64,000 nt of DNA, from the NCBI RefSeq assembly GCF_000960475.2, contig NZ_JZDQ02000027.1:28797-92796 (forward strand), in the 5' to 3' direction. Positions 42,087-49,919 of this stretch are shown here, in pieces; within the stretch, counting starts at the first letter, position 1, and each line of letters opens with the position of its first letter. The notes under the pieces were generated by a model. It had not been told where the DNA came from and did no database searches. It saw only the letters and a program-made list of their open reading frames with translations. This DNA comes from Nocardioides luteus. Lineage in GTDB: Bacteria; Actinomycetota; Actinomycetes; Propionibacteriales; Nocardioidaceae. Made by a program: the position numbers and the translations under genes.

Positions 42087-42152
42087 CGCGCTACTCGCAC
42101 CGCGCCCGCTCCTGCGGCGGATGCTGAGACGCACCCGACCGAAGGAGGAGTC

Positions 42153-42614
42153 ATGAGCACCACCTACGTACGGCCCGGCGAGGGCCGGCACTACCCGATG
42201 ATCGATGGCGACCACGTCGCGAAGGCCGCCGTCAAGGACGACCTCGGGGCTTTCGAGGTCTTCGAGGTGACCGCCCCGGCCGCGCCGATGGCGCCCCCGC
42301 ACGTCTCACCGTGGAGCGGGGTGCTGTACCTGCTCGAGGGCAGGGCCACGGCGTACGTCGACGGCACACCGTACGACGTGGAGCCGGGCGGGCTGGTCGT
42401 CTTCCCCGCCGGCGTCCCGGCCACCTTCGAGGTCGTCGGCGACTCGGCGCGCTTCCTCGCGATCGTCACCGGCGACCGCGCCGGACGCTTCTTCGCCGAC
42501 TTCTCCACCTCCGTCCGTGCGGACCTGCCGCCGGCGGACTCGATGGCGGCGATCCTGTCGGTCACGGAGCGCCACGGCGTCGCGCTCGCCGGAACCCAAC
42601 CCTTGACAAACTAA
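42153..42614 (+). CDS. Cupin-domain protein
   Basis: 153 residues forming one cupin barrel: APPHVSPWSGVLYLLEGRATAYVDG holds the first metal motif, and EPGGLVVFPAGVPATFEVVG the second. The usual first-motif HxH is reduced to a single His (PPHVSPW), so metal binding could be altered. A role in small-molecule binding or modification is likely. AAGGAGGAG precedes its ATG. It lies between the LAL regulator and the P450 on the same strand, so all may respond together. Confidence 0.85.
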   Translation: MSTTYVRPGEGRHYPMIDGDHVAKAAVKDDLGAFEVFEVTAPAAPMAPPHVSPWSGVLYLLEGRATAYVDGTPYDVEPGGLVVFPAGVPATFEVVGDSARFLAIVTGDRAGRFFADFSTSVRADLPPADSMAAILSVTERHGVALAGTQPLTN

Positions 42615-42631
42615 CGCAGTGTGTTGATTCT
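42603..42631 (+). promoter_or_regulatory. Candidate promoter of the P450 gene, possibly leaderless
   Basis: TTGACA (42603-42608) is followed after 17 bases by GATTCT (42626-42631), a partial -10 box. Transcription would begin seven or eight bases later, at or beside ATG 42639. The region overlaps the end of the cupin gene. Confidence 0.45.
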
Positions 42632-42638
42632 GTGAGAC

Positions 42639-43832
42639 ATGATAAGCGATGTGTCTCACAGGGTCACCGCGTACGTCCCTCCGACCGGGCCGTCCTGGGC
42701 CGACCCGTGGCCGATGTACGCCGCGCTGCGCGAGCAGGACCCGGTCCATCACGTCGCGAGGGGTGACTACTGGGTCCTTACCAGGCACGACGACGTCTTC
42801 GCGGCGGTGCGCGACCACGAGACGTTCAGCTCGGCCGGGGGCCTGACCACGGCTCATGACGAGCTCGGGCAGCTCGGCATGGCCGACAACCCGCCGATGG
42901 TGATGACCGATCCGCCGACCCACACCGCCTTCCGGAAGCTGGTGAACCGTGGGTTCACGCCCAAGCAGGTCGAGGACGTGACGCCTCGGGTCACCCGGTT
43001 CGTCGTCGAGCGCATCGATGCGATCCGGGCGGCCGGCGGCGGTGACATCGTCGCCGAGCTGTTCAAGCCGCTGCCGAGCATGGTCGTGGCGCACTATCTC
43101 GGCGTTCCCGAGGAGGACTGGGGGCGCTTCGACGTCTGGACCGAGGCGATCGTCGCGGCCAACGCGGCCCAGGACGAGAGCATCGGAGCCGGTGCCGCCG
43201 CCGAGCTCATGGGCTACTTCGCCGAGCTGATCGAGCGACGCCGCCGCGAGCCCGGCGACGACACCGTCTCCCACCTCGTCGCCGCCGGCGAGGCCGACGA
43301 CGACGCCGGTCTGCTGCGGGTGCTCGCCTTCGCCTTCACCATGGTCGCCGGCGGCAACGACACCACGACCGGGCTGCTGGGTGGTGGCCTGCCGCTGCTG
43401 GCGGACCGGACCGACCAGCGTGAGCTGGCGTTGCAGGACGTCCCGGCCGCGGTCGAGGAGCTGCTGCGGCTCACCTCGCCCGTCCAGGGCCTCGCCCGCA
43501 CCACGACCCGTGACGTCACGCTCCACGACGTCACGATCCCCGCGGGCGCGAAGGTCCTGCTCTGCTACGCCGCGGCCAACCGCGACCCGCGCGTCTTCGG
43601 TGCCGACGCCGAGGAGCTCGACGTCACCCGGAACCCTCGGCAGATCCTGACGTTCGCCCACGGCGCGCACCACTGCCTGGGCGCTGCCGCCGCCCGGATG
43701 ATGGGCCGGGTGACCCTCACCGAGATACTCACCCGGATGCCGTCCTTCACCGTCGACCACGACTCCCTCGAGTGGGCGCCGGGGAGCTACGTACGCAGGC
43801 CCGTCAGCCTCCACGTCGAGGTGACCGGATGA
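42639..43832 (+). CDS. Cytochrome P450
   Basis: 397 residues. The heme loop FAHGAHHCLGAAAAR carries Cys346, the axial heme ligand. The oxygen-binding I helix reads AFTMVAGGNDTTTG, with AGGNDTT in place of the usual AGxET. The ExxR motif is EELLR. It is a class I bacterial P450 needing a ferredoxin and reductase, neither of which is adjacent. The substrate is unknown; the local mix of cupin and TetR suggests a secondary or degradative pathway. It overlaps the TetR gene by four bases (ATGA). Confidence 0.93.
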   Translation: MISDVSHRVTAYVPPTGPSWADPWPMYAALREQDPVHHVARGDYWVLTRHDDVFAAVRDHETFSSAGGLTTAHDELGQLGMADNPPMVMTDPPTHTAFRKLVNRGFTPKQVEDVTPRVTRFVVERIDAIRAAGGGDIVAELFKPLPSMVVAHYLGVPEEDWGRFDVWTEAIVAANAAQDESIGAGAAAELMGYFAELIERRRREPGDDTVSHLVAAGEADDDAGLLRVLAFAFTMVAGGNDTTTGLLGGGLPLLADRTDQRELALQDVPAAVEELLRLTSPVQGLARTTTRDVTLHDVTIPAGAKVLLCYAAANRDPRVFGADAEELDVTRNPRQILTFAHGAHHCLGAAAARMMGRVTLTEILTRMPSFTVDHDSLEWAPGSYVRRPVSLHVEVTG

Positions 43833-44386
43833 GTTGGCTGGAGGCCGAGCGGATGGAGATGGCCGCCGAGCGGATCCTCGACGCCGCCGGCGCGCTCTTC
43901 GTGGAGCGCGGTGTCGACGGGCCCGGCATGGACGAGGTCGCCCGCGCGGCCGGCTGCTCGCGGGCGACGCTGTATCGCTACTTCGAGAACCGGCAGGCCC
44001 TGATCCACGCCTTCGCCCACCGCGAGGCGCGGCAGATCACCAAGCAGGTCGGTCAGGCCGTGGCTGACGTCTCTGACCAGCGGCGGCGCGTGGTCGAGGC
44101 CGTCCTGGCCTGCCTCGCCGCCGTCCGCGAGCGGCCCCACCTCGCCGCCTGGTACGCCGGTGACAGCACCCTCCTGCGCGAGGTGCTCCGCGACTCCCCG
44201 ATCATCCGAGGTTCCGCCCAGGCCTTCCTCGCGGCCGACGACGACGATCCCGATCTCGCCGACTGGGTCCTGCGCATCATCCTGTCGTTCCTCAGCGAGC
44301 CCGGCGACGACGAGGCGCAGGAGCGCCGCCTGCTGGAGCGGTTCCTCCTGCCGCGGTCCTCAGGTCGCCCGGCCGCGACGCCGTGA
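43829..44386 (+). CDS. TetR-family regulator coupled to the P450
   Basis: 185 residues, with a helix-turn-helix AAERILDAAGALFVERGVDGPGMDEVARAAGCSRATLYRYFENRQAL. Its ATG overlaps the P450 stop codon, so regulator and enzyme are co-translated. It probably represses the P450 promoter. Its tail overlaps the tail of the converging TetR gene by 27 bases. Confidence 0.88.
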   Translation: MSWLEAERMEMAAERILDAAGALFVERGVDGPGMDEVARAAGCSRATLYRYFENRQALIHAFAHREARQITKQVGQAVADVSDQRRRVVEAVLACLAAVRERPHLAAWYAGDSTLLREVLRDSPIIRGSAQAFLAADDDDPDLADWVLRIILSFLSEPGDDEAQERRLLERFLLPRSSGRPAATP

Positions 44387-45079
44387 CCGGGCGCTCGGGA
44401 CCAGCAGGCTGAGCAGGACCTGGCGCGGGGTGAGCGGCGGTACGTCGATCGGGTGGGCACCCTCGGGGCGGAACGCGTCGAGGTAGAAGGCCAGGTTGCG
44501 CCGCCAGGCCTGGGGGGCGGCGGCTCCGGTCACCTCGACGACCTTGCTGTGGGAGAGGACGACGAAGAGCAGGTCCTCGGGGACCATGTCGGAGCGGACC
44601 ACGCCGGCGTCGACCGCGCGGCGGACCACGGCCTCGACGGCCTGCTGGATCTCCGTACGCAGGACGGCGAGCTCGGAGCCGCCCTCGAAGTGGGTGGACA
44701 TCAGGTTCACGTAGCCGGAGGCGGCGGCCTCGAGCTCGCAGCTGGCGGTGAGATAGGCGACCAGGCCGTCCCACGGGTCGTCGGCGGCCAACGCCGCTTG
44801 GGCGGTGGCGAGATGGGCCTGCAGGGGTTCGGTGAGGACCGACGTCCAGAGCTCGAGGCGGTCGGGGAAGTGGCGGTAGAGGGTGCCGGAGCCGACGCTG
44901 GCCTCGGCAGCGATGTGGTCGAGCGGCGCGTGGATCCCGTCGCGCTGGAAGACGGCCTGGGCCGCCGCGACGATCCGCTCGCGGTTGCGGATGCTGTCGC
45001 GGCGCTCGGCCCGCGCCGGCCGACGGGGTCGAGCCCGGGGTCGGTCCGGTCGTTCGTCGTCATCCTTCGGGCACCCCAT
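44360..45079 (-). CDS. TetR-family transcription regulator
   Basis: 239 residues. A basic N-terminal extension (RPDRPRARPRRPARAERRDS) precedes the helix-turn-helix NRERIVAAAQAVFQRDGIHAPLDHIAAEASVGSGTLYRHFPDRLEL. The C-terminal domain is of the TetR type that senses small molecules. It is divergent from the DoxX-like gene at 45170, its probable target. It converges with the P450-coupled TetR gene, and the last 27 bases are shared. Confidence 0.9.
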   Translation of the reverse strand: MGCPKDDDERPDRPRARPRRPARAERRDSIRNRERIVAAAQAVFQRDGIHAPLDHIAAEASVGSGTLYRHFPDRLELWTSVLTEPLQAHLATAQAALAADDPWDGLVAYLTASCELEAAASGYVNLMSTHFEGGSELAVLRTEIQQAVEAVVRRAVDAGVVRSDMVPEDLLFVVLSHSKVVEVTGAAAPQAWRRNLAFYLDAFRPEGAHPIDVPPLTPRQVLLSLLVPSARSRRRGRAT

Positions 45080-45169
45080 GGCGCCAGCCTACGACGGGCG
45101 CGGGAATACCGGGGACTACTCTCCGCTTCTATACCGGAGACATCAGTCCGGATCATCTAGGAGACCACC

Positions 45170-45514
45170 ATGTTCATCGCCACGCTCGTCCTGAGCATCC
45201 TGTTCGCGCTGCTGCTGCTGTTCTCGGCGTACGGCAAGCTGACCCACAACCCCGCCCAGGCCGAGACGCTGGAGAAGGTCGGCGCCACCCGGATCGTGCC
45301 GATCCTGGCGCTGCTCGAGATCGCCGGCGCGGCCGGTCTGATCATCGGCCTGTTCTGGTGGCCGCTCGGGGTCGCGGCCGCGGTCGGCACGTTGCTGTAC
45401 TTCCTCGGCGCCGTCATCGCGCACGTCCGTGTGCGGGACACCCAGATCGCTCCGGCGGCCGTGTTCGCGGTGGTCTCGGTGGCGATCATCGCGCTGCGTA
45501 CGGTCTCGGCCTGA
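45170..45514 (+). CDS. DoxX-family membrane protein
   Basis: 114 residues with four membrane helices. The DoxX pattern is LLLFSAYGKLTHNPAQAETLEKVGATRIVPILALLEIAGAAGLIIGLFWWPLGVAAA. It is divergent from the TetR gene, with inverted elements such as TCTCCG and CGGAGA between them. Loss of repression would switch it on with the TetR gene. It probably acts in membrane redox or detoxification. Confidence 0.85.
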   Translation: MFIATLVLSILFALLLLFSAYGKLTHNPAQAETLEKVGATRIVPILALLEIAGAAGLIIGLFWWPLGVAAAVGTLLYFLGAVIAHVRVRDTQIAPAAVFAVVSVAIIALRTVSA

Positions 45515-45535
45515 GCGTGGCCGGGATGCGCGCGG

Positions 45536-46114
45536 CTACCCGTGCCGCTCGGCGGACGCTAGCTCCGCGCGCATCCAGGCACACCACTCCAAGGCCGTAC
45601 GCTGCGACCGGATGCCGCCCTCGAGCGTGATCCGGCTGGCGAACAGCGGGTTCGAGGGATCACGGGTCCCCGGGTCCTCGGCGATCTCGGCCAGCTCCGC
45701 GAGATAGCGGTTGAGGGCGCTCCGGTGGGTCGCTTCCAGCCGGCCGACCAGGTCGTCGGCCGCGGCGGGGTCGACGGCCCAGACGGACCAGAGGCGGAGG
45801 ACCTCCAGGTCGCGGACGGGCTGCGGCTCGAGGTCGCCGACGACCCAGGCCGCGAGCGCCTCCCGACCCGCACCGGTGATCCGGTAGCGCTTCGTCGGCC
45901 GCGGACCGGCGCCGTCGATGACCTCGTGCTCGACCAGCCCGGCGGCCTCGAGACGGTTCAGCTCCGGGTAGATCTGCGAGTGGCGAGCCGTCCAGAAGTA
46001 GCCGATCGGCTGCCGCATCCGCTGCGCGACCTCATAGCCCGTGCTCTCCCGTCTGGCCAGCAGGCCGAGGATCGCGAAGCCGAGGTTGGAAGTGGCTGCA
46101 CCGGGAGCTGGCAT
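45536..46114 (-). CDS. PadR-family transcription regulator
   Basis: 192 residues. The winged-helix part opens NLGFAILGLLARRESTGYEVAQRMRQPIGYFWTARHSQIYPELNRLEAAGLVEHEV, the standard PadR pattern, followed by a C-terminal dimerisation helix of the Vir_act_alpha_C type (ECAWMRAELA). Only one Met is available upstream of the fold, so ATG 46114 is well supported. That ATG lies inside the 22-base palindrome shared with the divergent gene. There is no room for a ribosome site, so the message is probably leaderless. It is expected to repress itself and the divergent lipoprotein gene. Confidence 0.9.
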   Translation of the reverse strand: MPAPGAATSNLGFAILGLLARRESTGYEVAQRMRQPIGYFWTARHSQIYPELNRLEAAGLVEHEVIDGAGPRPTKRYRITGAGREALAAWVVGDLEPQPVRDLEVLRLWSVWAVDPAAADDLVGRLEATHRSALNRYLAELAEIAEDPGTRDPSNPLFASRITLEGGIRSQRTALEWCAWMRAELASAERHG

Positions 46115-46133
46115 ATGTCAATATTGACATATG
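46112..46133. promoter_or_regulatory. Perfect 22-base palindrome holding both start codons
   Basis: Each half reads CATATGTCAAT from the outside inwards. The outermost triplets are the ATG codons of both divergent genes (46114-46112 and 46131-46133). Symmetric CAATAT elements sit 7 bases inside each ATG, the right place for a -10 box of a leaderless transcript in either direction. It is also an ideal PadR operator. Confidence 0.8.
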
Positions 46134-46976
46134 AAGAGAGTGAAGCGGGCAGCGGCCTGCGCGGCGGTCGCGAGCATGCTGCTGGTCGGCTGCGGGGCGG
46201 AGAGCGATGCCGGGAACGGCGAGGCAGCGGACGGGGAGAGCAGCGCGGCCTCGGCGGACTCGACGGCGCAGTCGGGGCCGGTCCTGCCCTCGAAAGGTCC
46301 GTACATCAAGGGCGAGCTCGGTGGTTGCTTCCTGCCGAAGACCGATGCCTCGGTGGAGCCGATGCAGGTCACCGGTCCGAAGCTCACGCTGCCGGCCATC
46401 CGCTTCTCGCCGCCGGTGGGCACGCGGCCGTCGGCGGTGCTGGTGATGCTGCACCAGACCGACGGTGACCGCTGCGGCTGGGGTGACTTCGCGATCCTGG
46501 CGGCCCTGCAGGGCGTCGCCGGTCTGTCCTACGACCAGTGCGGCTACGCCGCCGCCCGCTGCTCCATCGAGGACCTCGACGACCCGGTTCCGCAGGTGCG
46601 GGCCGCGCTGGCCGAGGTCGAGAAGCAGTGGCCGGGGGTGCCGGTCGTGCTCGTCGGGGCCTCGATGGGAGGCAGCCAGACGGTGCGGGCCGCCGCCGCC
46701 GGCGTGGACGTCGACGGCTGGGTGGACCTGTCGGGGCCGTCGACCTGGGCCGACGTGGAGCTGGCCTCGGTCGCCGGCAGGATCCGGACGCCGGGCCTGG
46801 TCGCCATCTCCGAGGACACCGACGGTGCCGACGAGGCGGCCGCCGCCCAGGCCTTGGCGCAGGCCACCTCCTCGACCTTCGTGCCCGCCGAGGTGGGACA
46901 CGGCTGGGATCTCGTCGTCGAGGACGACCGCCTCACCGAGATCGGTCAGCAGATCATCGCGTACGCCGCGAGGTGA
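46131..46976 (+). CDS. Lipoprotein with alpha/beta-hydrolase fold
   Basis: 281 residues. A signal peptide with lipobox SMLLVGC (Cys22 or near it) leads to a short Gly/Glu/Ser linker, then an alpha/beta-hydrolase-like domain. VGASMGGSQ holds the nucleophile Ser, PVVLVGASMGG the elbow, and VGHGWDL the His. AVLVMLHQTDGDRCGWGDF gives the oxyanion region. It is placed outside the membrane and may be an esterase or lipase that detoxifies the PadR inducer. It converges with the IclR gene and the tails overlap by 23 bases. Confidence 0.85.
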   Translation: MKRVKRAAACAAVASMLLVGCGAESDAGNGEAADGESSAASADSTAQSGPVLPSKGPYIKGELGGCFLPKTDASVEPMQVTGPKLTLPAIRFSPPVGTRPSAVLVMLHQTDGDRCGWGDFAILAALQGVAGLSYDQCGYAAARCSIEDLDDPVPQVRAALAEVEKQWPGVPVVLVGASMGGSQTVRAAAAGVDVDGWVDLSGPSTWADVELASVAGRIRTPGLVAISEDTDGADEAAAAQALAQATSSTFVPAEVGHGWDLVVEDDRLTEIGQQIIAYAAR

Positions 46977-47754
46977 TCGGCAGCACGATCGCGAGCCGCT
47001 GCGCGGCTGCCTGGAGATGAGGGAGCAGCTCGATCATCCGGGCCATCTCCATCCGGTAGGACGGCGCGGCGATCGAGACGGCGGCGACGGCGTGGCCGTC
47101 GGGGTCGAGGACGGGGACGCCGAGCGCGCGGATGCCGATCTCGTGCTCCTCGTCGGCGACGGCGTACTGCTGCTCGCGCACCTGGTCGATCATCTCTGCG
47201 AACGCGGCGCGGTCGGAGATCGTGTGGGGCGTCTTCGCGATCAGGTCCAGGTCGTCGACGAGACCCTTCCGCTCGGCGTCGGGGGCGAACGCCACCAGCA
47301 CCTTGCCCATCGACGTGCAGTGCAGCGGCCCGAGTGCGCCGGGGGTGCCGATCACGCTGACCTGCTGAGGTCCCTGGACGTGGTGGACGTAGAGCTGGTT
47401 GTGGGCCGAGCGGACCGACATCAGTGAGGTCTCGCGCGTCTGCTCGGTGAGCTCCTCCAGCGCGGGCAGCGCCGAGCCGGCGAAGCCGCGCCGGTGGGCG
47501 ACGTACTGGGCCAGGGAGAAGACCTTGAGCCCGAGGGAGTAGCGCTTGCTGTCCTCGTCGAAGGTCGCGAAGCCGTCGCGGATCAGCGCAGCCGCCAGCC
47601 GGTGGCAGGTGCTGAGCGGGAAGCCGGTCTCGCGGCTGAGCGTGGAGAGCGGGACGCCCGAGGGATAGGCGCTGAGGTGGTCCAGCAGGAGCAGTGCCTT
47701 GCCGACCATGTCGCGCTTGGTCTCGGCGTCGGTCGTGTCGTCCATGGCCGCCAT
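46954..47754 (-). CDS. IclR-family transcription regulator
   Basis: About 266 residues. The N-terminal helix-turn-helix is KALLLLDHLSAYPSGVPLSTLSRETGFPLSTCHRLAAALIRDGFA, and the C-terminal effector domain has GALGPLHCTSMGKVLVAF and EEHEIGIRALGVPVLDPDG. IclR proteins control catabolic operons and respond to small organic acids. ATG 47754 and ATG 47745 are both possible starts. It is divergent from the MFS/FAH/kinase/dehydrogenase operon, with a matching inverted repeat in between. It probably represses that operon until the sugar acid is present. Confidence 0.92.
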   Translation of the reverse strand: MAAMDDTTDAETKRDMVGKALLLLDHLSAYPSGVPLSTLSRETGFPLSTCHRLAAALIRDGFATFDEDSKRYSLGLKVFSLAQYVAHRRGFAGSALPALEELTEQTRETSLMSVRSAHNQLYVHHVQGPQQVSVIGTPGALGPLHCTSMGKVLVAFAPDAERKGLVDDLDLIAKTPHTISDRAAFAEMIDQVREQQYAVADEEHEIGIRALGVPVLDPDGHAVAAVSIAAPSYRMEMARMIELLPHLQAAAQRLAIVLPITSRRTR

Positions 47755-47756
47755 TC

Positions 47757-47771
47757 TTCCATATCGTGGAA
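47757..47771. promoter_or_regulatory. IclR-type operator
   Basis: TTCCA-TATCG-TGGAA is a symmetric 15-base repeat matching the IclR-type TTCCA/TGGAA half-sites. It lies three bases upstream of the IclR start and about 110 bases before the MFS gene. Confidence 0.65.
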
Positions 47772-47883
47772 GCGATATCTGAAACATGGAAGGAACTCGT
47801 TGACGGGCTGATGTGGTGGCCGCCACACTCGCATGGTGAAAGTGACTTCCGCCACGCGGGAGTGTGGAGCGAAAGGACCCCCC

Positions 47884-49179
47884 ATGACCACCTCCGACCT
47901 CCGCGCCGATTCCGGCGCGACGATCGGCACGCAGCGCTGGGCGCGCCTGCTGCCGATCGTCTTCATCACCTACAGCCTCGCCTACCTCGATCGCTCCAAC
48001 TTCTCCATCGGCATCGCCGGCGGGATGGCCGAGGAGCTCGAGATCACGCCCGCGGTCTCCGCGCTGATCGGCGCGGCGTTCTTCCTCGGCTACTTCGCCT
48101 TCCAGATCCCGGGCGCGATTTACGCCGAGCGCCGCAGCGTACGGTCGCTGATCTTCTGGAGCCTCCTCGCCTGGGGTGTGCTCGCCTCGGTGCAGGGGCT
48201 GCTCAGCTCGGCGACCGCCCTGATCGTCGTACGTTTCCTGATCGGTGTCGTCGAGGCCGCGGTGCTGCCGGCGATGGTGATCTTCCTGAGCCACTGGTTC
48301 ACCAGCCGCGAGCGCGGCCGTGCCAACACCTTCCTGATCCTCGGCAACCCGGTCACCGTGCTGTGGCTGACGGTCGTGTCCGGCTTCCTCATCGAGGCGA
48401 CCGACTGGCGGTGGATGTTCATCATCGAGGGCCTGCCCGCGGTCGCCTGGGCGTTCGTCTTCCGGGCCATGGTCAGCGACCACCCCCAGCAGGCGACGTG
48501 GCTCGACCCCGCCGAGCGCGACGCCGTCGTCGAGCAGATCGACCAGGAGCAGCGGGCGCTGACGCCGGTCAAGGGCTACGGCGAGGCCTTCCGGTCGCGC
48601 AACGTCATCCTGCTCTCGCTGCAGTACTTCCTGTGGAGCGTCGGCGTCTACGGTTTCGTCTTCTGGCTGCCCTCGATCGTGAAGGCCGCCTCGGGTGAGG
48701 GCATCGGGATGTCCGGGCTCATCTCCGCGATCCCGTACGTCCTCGCGGTCGTGCTGATGGTCCTCAACAGTCGCGCCTCCGACCGTGCCGGGACGCGCGG
48801 CCGGTTCGTGTGGCCGTGGCTGCTGATCGGTGCGGTGGCGTTCTACGGCTCCTACCTGCTCGGTCCCGACCAGTTCTGGCTCTCGTTCATCCTGCTCACC
48901 CTCGCCGGTGGCGCGATGTACGCGCCCTACGGTCCGTACTTCGCGCAGATCCCCGAGTTCCTGCCGCGGAACGTGGCCGGCGCGGCGATCGCGCTGATCA
49001 ACTCCTTCGGTGCGCTCGGCGGGTTCGCGGGCAGCTACCTGGTGGGGTGGCTGAACGGCACCACCGGCAGCACCGACGCGTCGTTCCTGCTGATGGCGGG
49101 CTGCCTGGCGCTGGCCGCCGTGGTGATGCTGCTGGTCAAGGCGCCGGCCGCGGAGCCGGCGTCGGAGCCCGCTCGATGA
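47884..49179 (+). CDS. MFS transporter, ACS family (sugar-acid type)
   Basis: 431 residues with 12 membrane helices. SLAYLDRSNFSIGIAGGMAEEL and GAIYAERRSVRSLIFWSLLAWGV are typical of the anion:cation symporter family, which includes GudP-type glucarate and galactonate transporters. With an IclR repressor, a PfkB sugar kinase and an FAH-type enzyme behind it, a sugar-acid substrate is likely. ATG 47884 follows CCACGCGGGAG and AAGGACC. The next gene begins inside its stop codon (ATGA). Confidence 0.9.
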   Translation: MTTSDLRADSGATIGTQRWARLLPIVFITYSLAYLDRSNFSIGIAGGMAEELEITPAVSALIGAAFFLGYFAFQIPGAIYAERRSVRSLIFWSLLAWGVLASVQGLLSSATALIVVRFLIGVVEAAVLPAMVIFLSHWFTSRERGRANTFLILGNPVTVLWLTVVSGFLIEATDWRWMFIIEGLPAVAWAFVFRAMVSDHPQQATWLDPAERDAVVEQIDQEQRALTPVKGYGEAFRSRNVILLSLQYFLWSVGVYGFVFWLPSIVKAASGEGIGMSGLISAIPYVLAVVLMVLNSRASDRAGTRGRFVWPWLLIGAVAFYGSYLLGPDQFWLSFILLTLAGGAMYAPYGPYFAQIPEFLPRNVAGAAIALINSFGALGGFAGSYLVGWLNGTTGSTDASFLLMAGCLALAAVVMLLVKAPAAEPASEPAR

Positions 49180-49919
49180 GGATCGCCCGGATCGAGCATC
49201 CGGACGGGATCGACCATGCCGTGGTCGAGGCCGACGGCTACCGGCTCGTCGAGGACGTGTTCGCCGACGAGATCCGGTGCCTGGACACGAGGGTGGGCTT
49301 CGCTGATGCCCGGCTGCTGGCCCCGGTCGAGCCGCGCACGGTGGTCGGGATGGCCCACAACACCGGGCCGGGCGACCGGCTGCTGCCGCCGCAGGCGTTC
49401 CTCAAGCCGGCCCGGTCCGTGATCGGCCCCGGCGATCCGGTGCCGGTCTCGGCCGACCTCGGCCTGGTCCACGCGGAGGCCGAGCTCGCGGTCGTGATCG
49501 GGGGCTCGGGCGCGATCCTCGGTTACACCGTCGCGAACGACGTCACCGCGCGCGACCTGCAGGCCCAGGACTCGCTGTGGACACAGGCCAAGGGGCAGCG
49601 GGGGTTCACCCCGCTCGGCCCCTGGATCGAGACGGATCTCGACCCGGCCGGAGCGGTCGTCGGTCTCGAGGTCGGCGACGCGGCCGCGCCGCCGGCCGGC
49701 ACTGACCGGCTGGCCCGGGGCGTCGCCGAGGTGGTGGCGTGGGTCAGCGGCTTCCTCCCGCTCGGACCGGGCGACGTGATCCTGACCGGCGCGCCCGGCG
49801 CGAGCCTGCCGATCCGGCCCGGACAGCAGGTCACCGCCCGCGTCGACGGCATCGGGGAGCTGGTCAATCCGGTGGTCGAGGGCGTTCGGGAGCGGCGTAC
49901 GGAGAGGGGTGCGGCATGA
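49176..49919 (+). CDS. Fumarylacetoacetate hydrolase-family enzyme
   Basis: 247 residues, the FAH catalytic fold. The metal site E-x-E is HAEAELAVVIG, with a distal Asp in NDVTARDLQAQDS and VILTGAPGA. The N-terminal part MRIARIEHPDGIDHAVVE is short, so it lacks the leading domain of true fumarylacetoacetase. It may be a hydrolase, decarboxylase or 2-keto-3-deoxy-acid dehydratase-like enzyme. Within this operon the last fits a sugar-acid route. Its ATG overlaps the MFS stop and its stop overlaps the kinase start. Confidence 0.88.
   Translation: MRIARIEHPDGIDHAVVEADGYRLVEDVFADEIRCLDTRVGFADARLLAPVEPRTVVGMAHNTGPGDRLLPPQAFLKPARSVIGPGDPVPVSADLGLVHAEAELAVVIGGSGAILGYTVANDVTARDLQAQDSLWTQAKGQRGFTPLGPWIETDLDPAGAVVGLEVGDAAAPPAGTDRLARGVAEVVAWVSGFLPLGPGDVILTGAPGASLPIRPGQQVTARVDGIGELVNPVVEGVRERRTERGAA

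Noticed and set aside
39141..42302. 1053-residue minus-strand frame opposite the second LAL gene
   Set aside because: It is the antisense shadow of a gene with Walker A and LuxR motifs and starts in the cupin gene.
46954..48483. 509-residue minus-strand frame extending the IclR gene
   Set aside because: The N-terminal 240 residues lie over the MFS gene; the IclR fold starts at about 47754.
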